Shown here: in pieces, positions 1-4,699 of the stretch
Position numbering within the stretch: the first letter of the stretch is position 1
Layout of the letters: every line of letters starts with the position of its first letter
Position numbers and translations under genes: made by a program
The notes under the pieces: model-generated
What the model saw: the letters and a program-made list of their open reading frames with translations, nothing else
Told to the model about the DNA's origin: nothing
Database searches by the model: none
Origin: an uncultured Fibrobacterota bacterium
GTDB taxonomy: Bacteria; Fibrobacterota; Chitinivibrionia; Chitinivibrionales; Chitinispirillaceae
NCBI GenBank assembly: GCA_903888815.1
Contig: CAISVC010000646.1
Span: 1 to 9,734 of the forward strand
DNA: 9,734 nucleotides
Direction: 5' to 3'

Positions 1-1107
1 CGTGAGTCTGAAGTGTCCATGATTACCCGGGCGCTGCTTTCCGGACAGAATATCATCTGCTCTTCTCCGAGAAGGTATGGAAAAACTTCGATGATGATGC
101 GCATTAAGGAGGAGCTTGCGGCAAAGGGCCATCTGGTGTTTTTTATTGATCTTTTCAGGGTCACATCGCTTGAGGACCTTTATAATATTTACGCAACGTC
201 AATAGTAGAAGAAATCCGGAGCCCGATAAGGGCACTGATTGAAACTATTCAGAATATTCTTCCTTCAATTAATCCGAAAATTGTTATTAAGAGCCAGAAT
301 GCGCCTACGGTAGAGGTTTCAGTACCAATTCCTGTTTTAACAAAATCCGAGACTCTTCATGAGTTGTTTAACTCGCTCGAAACATATTGCACCAGGAAAA
401 AAAAGAAGGGGACCGTTATTTTCGATGAATTTCAGGAAGTGGCGAGCATTAAAGACGGCAATGTTATCGAGCGTGAAATGCGGTCTGCTTTTCAGCACCA
501 CAAAAATGTTTCCTATGCCTTTCTGGGAAGCAAACAAAACCTTCTAATGGGCATTTTTAAAAACAAGAACAGGCCATTTTACAACTTCGGCCGACATTTT
601 GAGATTGATGTGATAAAATCCGATCACTGGAGGGATTTCATAGCGAATCGCCTGGGTTCGCTTTGCCCGAAAGAGCTGATAAGAAAGATACCGGAAATTA
701 CTGAAAATCATCCTTATTACACGCAAATGCTCTGTCATTATCTATGGGACTATGCAAAGCAGAATAAATGCTTGATAAATGCTGATGTTCTGGAAAAAGT
801 CATTCAAGAAATAATAGAAAGAGATACCGTTCTTCTGGCAGAGCTATGGGATAGGATATCCATAAATGAGAGGCACCTTCTGAAGGCAATCGCGGAAGAG
901 GAGACGGGAAGTCTTTATGAAACAAGGTTTTTGCTGAAACATAACCTTGGGAGCGCTTCATCAGTCCAAAAGGCCGCAAGCAAACTTATGGAGCTTGATT
1001 ATATCCGCAAATTACCATCCGGCAAAATTGCTTTTATTAATCCAATCCTCAAGCAATGGATTATCAGGAATGAATCTCCTGTAAAGAATCCGTATTTTGA
1101 AGAATAG
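1..1107 (+). CDS. AAA-family (archaeal-type) P-loop ATPase with C-terminal winged helix, 5' end outside window
   Basis: Predicted cytoplasmic ATPase of the STAND/AAA 'archaeal ATPase' type; the biological role is unknown. Counting from the GTG at 13, Walker A is SPRRYGKTS (about residues 18-26), Walker B is VIFDEF (135-140), a sensor-like LGSKQNLL lies at 171-178, and the family-typical NHPYYTQML is near 232-240. Residues about 285-350 look like a winged helix ending in a FINPILKQWI strand-helix. The frame stays open to base 1 and the four upstream codons read RESE. This fits the [N/G]RE.E box that precedes the P-loop in this family, so the GTG at 13 is probably not the start and roughly ten or more N-terminal residues lie outside the window. 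The gene is AT-richer than everything right of 2150, which suggests acquisition. Such ATPases often sit alone in accessory regions; no partner gene is evident here. Family call is firm, function is open. Confidence 0.85.
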   Translation, partial: RESEVSMITRALLSGQNIICSSPRRYGKTSMMMRIKEELAAKGHLVFFIDLFRVTSLEDLYNIYATSIVEEIRSPIRALIETIQNILPSINPKIVIKSQNAPTVEVSVPIPVLTKSETLHELFNSLETYCTRKKKKGTVIFDEFQEVASIKDGNVIEREMRSAFQHHKNVSYAFLGSKQNLLMGIFKNKNRPFYNFGRHFEIDVIKSDHWRDFIANRLGSLCPKELIRKIPEITENHPYYTQMLCHYLWDYAKQNKCLINADVLEKVIQEIIERDTVLLAELWDRISINERHLLKAIAEEETGSLYETRFLLKHNLGSASSVQKAASKLMELDYIRKLPSGKIAFINPILKQWIIRNESPVKNPYFEE

Positions 1108-1206
1108 TTGAATGTTTAGGGTTGAACGGAGAATGGGTAAATCGGTTTATCGGTGGATCGTGAATGGGTTGATGGTTGAAGAGTATTGAAGGGCGGATAA
1201 GGAATC
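1108..1206. other. C-poor, G/T-rich spacer
   Basis: Between the ATPase stop and the next small ORF the plus strand is strikingly strand-asymmetric: 35 G against 5 C in bases 1108-1200. It has loose internal repetition, with GAATGGGT at 1131 and again at 1162, and ATCGG at 1141 and 1149. No gene, tRNA or clear promoter is visible. It looks like low-complexity intergenic drift or the eroded edge of an insertion. Confidence 0.5.
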
Positions 1207-1332
1207 ATGATTAATTACCAGAAGATAATAACCGCTTGCGATAAAAACTCAACGATTTCAAAAGCGCTTGTGGATGAGTTTCTTCTCTACTATGTTGCAA
1301 GAAATGAAGGCTTGGAAGAAAATATCCCGTGA
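1207..1332 (+). CDS. Small ORF of unknown function (41 aa), possibly a gene fragment
   Basis: An ATG at 1207 opens a 41-codon frame beginning MINYQKIITACDKN and ending at TGA 1330-1332. An AAGGA sits at 1199-1203, only three bases before the ATG, and a GGGCGG lies slightly further upstream, so ribosome-binding support is weak. Composition is soluble and mixed, with no membrane segment and no motif I recognise. The frame ends exactly where a GC-rich hairpin begins, so it may be the 5' stump of a gene truncated by a REP-like insertion. It could equally be non-coding. Confidence 0.25.
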   Translation: MINYQKIITACDKNSTISKALVDEFLLYYVARNEGLEENIP

Positions 1333-1364
1333 CGCCTGCCTCGCCGGAGCGGCTCCGCGCAGGC
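1333..1364. repeat. GC-rich REP-like hairpin
   Basis: Outer arms GCCTGC (1334-1339) and GCAGGC (1359-1364) enclose an inner stem CGGAG (1345-1349) and CTCCG (1353-1357) with a three-base loop. An asymmetric bulge separates the two stems, the layout seen in REP elements. It starts directly after the TGA of the preceding small ORF and is followed by TTTAATTG, so it could also work as a weak terminator. The nearby transposase remnant belongs to the REP-associated class, which favours a REP-type reading. Confidence 0.5.
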
Positions 1365-1504
1365 TTTAATTGTTGTAAAATCTGTTAAACACTTCCAATC
1401 CTCAATCTCCTGCAATTTATTTTCAAAGTCCAGTCGCCTGCCTGACGGCAGATTTGATTAATGTAGCTTTTTTAGGTACCAACCTCAACCTCCCAGCCTG
1501 CCGG
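1365..1504. other. Gene-free stretch with further GCCTGCC-type palindromes
   Basis: No convincing gene lies here. It contains a second small hairpin, CTGCC (1438-1442) and GGCAG (1447-1451) with loop TGAC. Its flank repeats the nine bases CGCCTGCCT at 1435-1443 that are also at 1333-1341. A third copy of GCCTGCC occurs at 1496-1502, inside possible arms CCAGC (1493-1497) and GCTGG (1513-1517). The repeated word and short stems suggest decayed copies of one palindromic family. The frame of the following methylase-like remnant stays open leftwards through this stretch, but the predicted residues there look like read-through. Confidence 0.4.
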
Positions 1505-1624
1505 ATGGACGAGCTGGTCTACGCTCTCTACGGCCTGACCGACGATGAGATAAAGATCGTGGAGGGGGTCTTGCAGGGAAGGGAAATGATGAGGAAAATT
1601 GCCGTCAATGGAATAACCCAATGA
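1505..1624 (+). pseudogene. Remnant of C-terminus of a DNA methylase / type IIG restriction-modification protein
   Basis: The 39 codons from ATG 1505 include ELVYALYGLTDDEIKIVEG. From memory, the pattern LVY.LYGLT..EI.IVE is common at the extreme C-terminus of Eco57I/TaqI-like adenine methylases and combined restriction-modification enzymes. All catalytic parts (the SAM-binding and NPPY motifs) are absent, and what lies upstream is palindromic repeat sequence, so only a tail has survived. Its TGA (1622-1624) overlaps the ATG (1621-1623) of the transposase ORF as ATGA. Identification rests on one short motif and has not been checked by a search. Confidence 0.5.
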
Positions 1625-2133
1625 GTTCCGGCATTTTCAACCAATTCACCGGCTACCACAACCGCCGGTCAGTCCGGATGCGCGGGTATGATTATTCCCG
1701 GTCGGGGTATTATTTCGTCACGATTTGTATTTACGATCGGACACAAAAATTATTCGGGGATATTGTGGGACCAAAATCCGTACGGGTATGTTCTGTAGTG
1801 GCAGGTTCTAAACCTGCCCCTACGGGAACCGTCGGTACGGATAATGCGCCACAACGAAATGCATTGCCGGAAATTGTCCGTCAATTTAAAACATTTTCCG
1901 CAAAACGCATTAACACTATTCGCAAATCCCCCGGAAATCCTGTTTGGCAACGTAATTATTACGAACACATAATCCGCGACGAAAAATCGTTATTTTTCAT
2001 CAGGAAATACATCCGCGAAAATCCATTAACCTGGTCCATTGATTCGGAAAACCATGTTTCGCGGGAAATCCAGGAATTCGCCATGACCGAAATCGGGGCA
2101 GAAACATCAGTCAAAATTTGTCCCCTGCGGTGA
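1621..2133 (+). pseudogene. REP-associated tyrosine transposase (Y1/IS200-like family), internally deleted, HUH motif missing
   Basis: The 170-residue frame has both ends of a RAYT. The N-terminal part includes RRSVRMRGYDYSRSGYYFVT (residues 15-34) and ICIYDRTQKLFGDIV. The C-terminal part includes LPEIVRQFKTFSAKRIN (82-98), PVWQRNYYEHIIRDE (107-121, holding the presumed catalytic tyrosine at Y113/Y114) and IRKYIRENPLTW. Family members normally carry about 60-70 more residues after LFG.IV, including VVMPNHIHG with the His-x-His metal site. Here that block is absent and residues 59-68 are encoded by a palindrome. The frame is kept, but without HUH the protein should not nick DNA. There is no strong Shine-Dalgarno; the start is coupled by ATGA to the upstream remnant. 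Residues after about 145 look like appended sequence. Family assignment is firm, loss of activity is inferred. Confidence 0.85.
1795..1823. repeat. 29-bp palindrome inside the transposase remnant
   Basis: Left arm 1795-1807 and right arm 1811-1823 pair over 13 positions with a single mismatch (T1799 against C1819) around the loop CTA. The core is GGCAGGTT/AACCTGCC, bounded by GTAG and CTAC. It is read in frame as VVAGSKPAPT. I recall comparable in-frame AG.KPAPT segments in other RAYT proteins between catalytic core and C-terminal helices, so this may be a REP-type element that tolerates translation. Confidence 0.75.
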
Positions 2134-2149
2134 GTAACTACCATTAAAA

Positions 2150-3118
2150 TCAAGGAGACCGGGAAGGACTACGAGGATCTCCGGTTCTCCTCTCCGCCCG
2201 CGGATGAGCCTGTTTATAGGCTTTCAACAGGTGTTCGCGCGAGACATGCGTATAGATCTGCGTGGTGGTGAGCGATGCATGGCCGAGAAGTTCCTTGACC
2301 GCCCTGATATCGGCGCCCGCGTCCATGAGGTGTGTTGCAAATGAGTGGCGCAGGACATGGGGGCTGCGCTTCTTCTGCTGACTGACAAGCGAGAGTTCCC
2401 TGGCCACGATCCGTTCGATCTGCCTGCGCGAAAGGGCATTGCCCTTTGAGGAGGCAAAAAGCGGCGCATCGGGCGCTTTCGCCGACACGCGAGCCGAAAG
2501 ATAGCGCCCCATGGCTTCGATTGCCGTATCAGTAAGCGGCACCACCCGCTCCTTGCGCCCTTTTCCCATGACCCGCACGGTTGCCTGTTTCGCATTTACC
2601 GAACCGATGGTAAGCGCCTGCAGCTCGGCAAGCCGGATGCCGCTCCCGTAAAAAAACTCGATGATGGCATAATTCCGGAACGCTTCTTCGGAACTTTTCA
2701 CGGGAGGAGGAACCAGCATGGCTGCCTGTTTCCGGGTAAGAAATACCGGAAGCTGCCGGTCGAGTTTCGGAGCAGACAGAAGCTTTGAGGGATTGTTCGG
2801 CAAAAGGTGCCGCCGGACACAGAAACGGGAAAATGATTTCAATGCCGCTATCTTCCGCGCAATGGATCTGGGTTTGAGGCCCTTTGAACTTAAGTGAAAT
2901 GCAAAGGATCGAAGCACCGCTTTTACAAGGGACTCTTTCAGAGAAAGAGCAACCTTCCTGGAGGTCAGAAACCGGACAAATTCGTCAAGGTCGGAGCGGT
3001 ATGCTGCAAGCGTGTTTCCGGAAAATCCCTTCTCTTTTTCCAGGTACGCATAGAATGAGGCGAGTGCCGAAAGTAGTGATCCGCCCCCGGGCGCGGGTAT
3101 CGACTGATCCGTTGCCAT
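2150..3118 (-). CDS. xerC: Tyrosine recombinase, XerC/XerD-like
   Basis: Site-specific recombinase expected to resolve chromosome dimers or act at a related short target. From ATG 3118 it is 322 residues. Residues about 14-105 form the SAM-like core-binding domain with ...GNTLAAYRSDL; 125-305 form the catalytic domain. All active-site positions are present: R162 (SGIRLAEL), K186 (GKGRKER), H254 and R257 (HVLRHSFATHL), H280 (LLGHASL) and nucleophile Y289 (IYTHVS). The open frame runs on to 3256, but that extension overlaps the divergent rmlA start at 3185 and lacks family similarity, so the ATG at 3118 is preferred; its Shine-Dalgarno is poor. A basic tail RAERRTGDPRSPSRSP extends slightly beyond the usual end. 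Length and lack of mobile-element partners favour a housekeeping Xer over a phage integrase; XerC versus XerD cannot be decided from sequence alone. Confidence 0.9.
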   Translation of the reverse strand: MATDQSIPAPGGGSLLSALASFYAYLEKEKGFSGNTLAAYRSDLDEFVRFLTSRKVALSLKESLVKAVLRSFAFHLSSKGLKPRSIARKIAALKSFSRFCVRRHLLPNNPSKLLSAPKLDRQLPVFLTRKQAAMLVPPPVKSSEEAFRNYAIIEFFYGSGIRLAELQALTIGSVNAKQATVRVMGKGRKERVVPLTDTAIEAMGRYLSARVSAKAPDAPLFASSKGNALSRRQIERIVARELSLVSQQKKRSPHVLRHSFATHLMDAGADIRAVKELLGHASLTTTQIYTHVSREHLLKAYKQAHPRAERRTGDPRSPSRSP

Positions 3119-3184
3119 ACTGCTAAAAAGTATATTTATCTCGTTCGCAGGCGCCAGTACCATCTTAAAAAGGGAGCAGACAGC
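3119..3184. promoter_or_regulatory. Divergent xer/rmlA intergenic region
   Basis: Both promoters must fit in or near these 66 bases. The AT-rich part, AAAAAGTATATTTATC (3125-3140), contains TATATT on the plus strand (3131-3136) and TATACT on the minus strand (3134-3129). Neither has a well-spaced -35 box. The minus-strand hexamer would put a transcript start only a few bases before the xer ATG, implying a very short leader. Confidence 0.3.
3170..3176 (+). promoter_or_regulatory. Ribosome binding site fixing the rmlA GTG start
   Basis: AAGGGAG lies eight bases before the GTG at 3185. It supports the GTG as the real start, giving the usual N-terminus MKGIILAGGSGSRLYP. Confidence 0.8.
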
Positions 3185-4066
3185 GTGAAAGGGATCATTC
3201 TTGCCGGCGGTTCGGGCTCGCGGCTCTATCCGCTCACCAGGGGCGTGTCGAAGCAACTCATGCCGGTGTACGACAAGCCGATGATATATTACCCATTGTC
3301 AATACTTATGCTCGCCGGCATCAGGGAGATCCTTATTATCACGACGCCGGATGATGCCGCCAATTTCATCCGTCTGCTCGGCGACGGAAGCCAGTGGGGG
3401 CTCCGGCTTTCCTATGCCCGGCAGCCGAAACCCGAAGGTCTGGCGCAGGCTTTTATTATCGGTAAAGAATTTGCCGGCAATGACCGCGTGGCGCTGGTGC
3501 TGGGCGATAACATCTTCTGGGGACACGGCCTTGTTGAAGCGCTGCGGCGGGCTGTCGCGCAGAAAGAGGGCGCCACGGTGTTCGCCTACCGTGTTACCGA
3601 CCCGGAACGTTACGGCGTGGTGGAGATCGGGAAAAATGGAAAGGCCGTTGGCCTGGAAGAGAAACCGGTCCGTCCCCGGTCCAATTTCGCCGTTACCGGT
3701 CTTTACTTCTATGATGCAAAGGTCTGCGGCTACGCCGCACAGCTTAAACCCTCCGGCCGCGGCGAGCTCGAAATTACCGATCTCAACCGCCGCTATCTGA
3801 AAAAGGGCGCTTTGCACGTGATTACCCTGGGCCGCGGAATTGCCTGGCTTGACACCGGCACCCATGCGTCGATGCTGCAGGCGGCGGAATTCGTCGCCAC
3901 CATCCAGGCCCGGCAGGGGCTCAAGGTGTCGTGCCCGGAGGAGATCGCCTTCCGGCTCGGCTATATCTCCTGCAAAAAACTTCTCAGCCTTGCAAAACCC
4001 ATGGAAAAAAACGAGTACGGCGCATACCTGCGCAACCTCGCGGCAAACCCGGATGAACGGGAGTAA
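3185..4066 (+). CDS. rmlA: Glucose-1-phosphate thymidylyltransferase
   Basis: Cytoplasmic enzyme that joins glucose-1-phosphate and dTTP to give dTDP-glucose and pyrophosphate, the first step of dTDP-L-rhamnose synthesis (RmlA/RfbA). The 293 residues match the usual length of about 290. The nucleotidyltransferase signature GGSGSRLYPLTRGVSKQLMP (8-27) is intact, including the catalytic Arg and Lys. KPMIYYPLSILM (31-42), LGDNIFWGHG (106-115, metal-binding D108), EEKP (158-161), GELEITDLN (193-201) and AWLDTGTH (220-227, second metal-binding D223) all follow in the standard order. The start is GTG with a good ribosome binding site. It lies six bases ahead of rmlC and is surely co-transcribed with it. 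The rhamnose genes rmlB and rmlD are not in the window. Confidence 0.95.
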   Translation: MKGIILAGGSGSRLYPLTRGVSKQLMPVYDKPMIYYPLSILMLAGIREILIITTPDDAANFIRLLGDGSQWGLRLSYARQPKPEGLAQAFIIGKEFAGNDRVALVLGDNIFWGHGLVEALRRAVAQKEGATVFAYRVTDPERYGVVEIGKNGKAVGLEEKPVRPRSNFAVTGLYFYDAKVCGYAAQLKPSGRGELEITDLNRRYLKKGALHVITLGRGIAWLDTGTHASMLQAAEFVATIQARQGLKVSCPEEIAFRLGYISCKKLLSLAKPMEKNEYGAYLRNLAANPDERE

Positions 4067-4072
4067 TCGTTT

Positions 4073-4618
4073 ATGGAATTCATACGCACCGATCTCGACG
4101 GCGTCATCCTTATCAAGCCGGATGTTCACGCCGACCACCGCGGCTTTTTCGTCGAAAGCTACTCGGAAGAACGGTTCGCCGGGGGCGGCATCACTGCCGC
4201 CTTTGTGCAGGACAATCATTCGCGTTCGGTGCAGAAGGGCATCCTGCGGGGCCTGCATTTTCAGATTCCGCCCCGCTCCCAGAACAAGCTTGTCCGCGTG
4301 ACCCGGGGAGCCGTCTACGATGTGGTGGTAGACCTGAGAAGATCATCGCCGACCTACGGCAAATGGTGCTCGTTTGAACTTTCAGCCGACAATTTCCGCA
4401 TCCTCTTTGTGCCCGTCGGTTTTGCGCACGGCTTCTGCACGCTTGAGAAAAACACCGAGGTGCAATACAAAGTAGACTGCCCCTTCTCTCCTGCGCACGA
4501 CAGCGGCATCAGGTGGAACGATCCGGATATTGCGATTGCCTGGCCGGTCAGGAAACCGGTCCTCTCCGCTAAAGACGCAAAACTGCCGTTTCTTAAAAAT
4601 CTCCCGTCGCCGTTCTGA
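4073..4618 (+). CDS. rmlC: dTDP-4-dehydrorhamnose 3,5-epimerase
   Basis: Epimerises dTDP-4-keto-6-deoxyglucose at C3 and C5, the third step to dTDP-L-rhamnose for cell-surface glycans. The 181-residue cupin has the family landmarks in order: DHRGFFVESYSEERF (21-35), FVQDNHSRS (44-52), KGILRGLHFQ (55-64) with catalytic H62, GAVYDVVVDLR (79-89), VPVGFAHGF (113-121) with H119, VQYKVD (130-135) with the tyrosine acid Y132, and D168 near the end in the expected place. A GGGAG nine bases before the ATG, inside the end of rmlA, and a six-base gap show translation from a shared mRNA. The unit ends at the hairpin just downstream. The enzyme looks complete. Confidence 0.95.
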   Translation: MEFIRTDLDGVILIKPDVHADHRGFFVESYSEERFAGGGITAAFVQDNHSRSVQKGILRGLHFQIPPRSQNKLVRVTRGAVYDVVVDLRRSSPTYGKWCSFELSADNFRILFVPVGFAHGFCTLEKNTEVQYKVDCPFSPAHDSGIRWNDPDIAIAWPVRKPVLSAKDAKLPFLKNLPSPF

Positions 4619-4639
4619 ATCAGCCGCCGCTGACGACAC

Positions 4640-4672
4640 AAAGCCCCATGCACTGCTCATGCACGGGGCTTT
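4640..4672. terminator. Bidirectional intrinsic terminator between rmlC and the GH31 gene
   Basis: Arms AAAGCCCCATGCA (4640-4652) and TGCACGGGGCTTT (4660-4672) pair over 13 positions with one A-C mismatch at 4648/4664 and a seven-base loop. The outer AAA/TTT pairs give a short T run on both strands. It sits between two convergent genes ending at 4618 and 4700, so it can serve both; the T tracts are short. Confidence 0.8.
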
Positions 4673-4699
4673 GCCATTGCCGTGGAAAAAACAGCCTGA

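Noticed and set aside
1374..1480. Minus-strand open frame through the hairpin region (peptide containing ENKLQEIEDWK)
   Set aside because: It has no good start or ribosome binding site, and much of it is translated palindrome sequence.
1333..1520. CRISPR array suggested by the repeated GCCTGCC words
   Set aside because: Repeats are too short, unequal in spacing and individually palindromic, with no uniform spacers and no cas genes.
1..2133. A working defence island made of ATPase, methylase and transposase
   Set aside because: The methylase is only a tail, the transposase lacks its HUH site and the ATPase has no partner gene, so no functional system can be supported.
3119..3184. A dif-type Xer target site next to the recombinase gene
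   Set aside because: No pair of 11-base arms with dif-like similarity around a 6-base centre could be made out.
3119..3256. N-terminal extension of the Xer recombinase to 3256
   Set aside because: It would overlap the well-supported rmlA start and ribosome binding site on the other strand, and the added residues do not resemble Xer N-termini.
3299..4258. Long minus-strand open frame (319 codons) opposite rmlA and rmlC
   Set aside because: It is fully antisense to two genes with complete motifs, resembles no family, and is explained by the high GC content suppressing stop codons.
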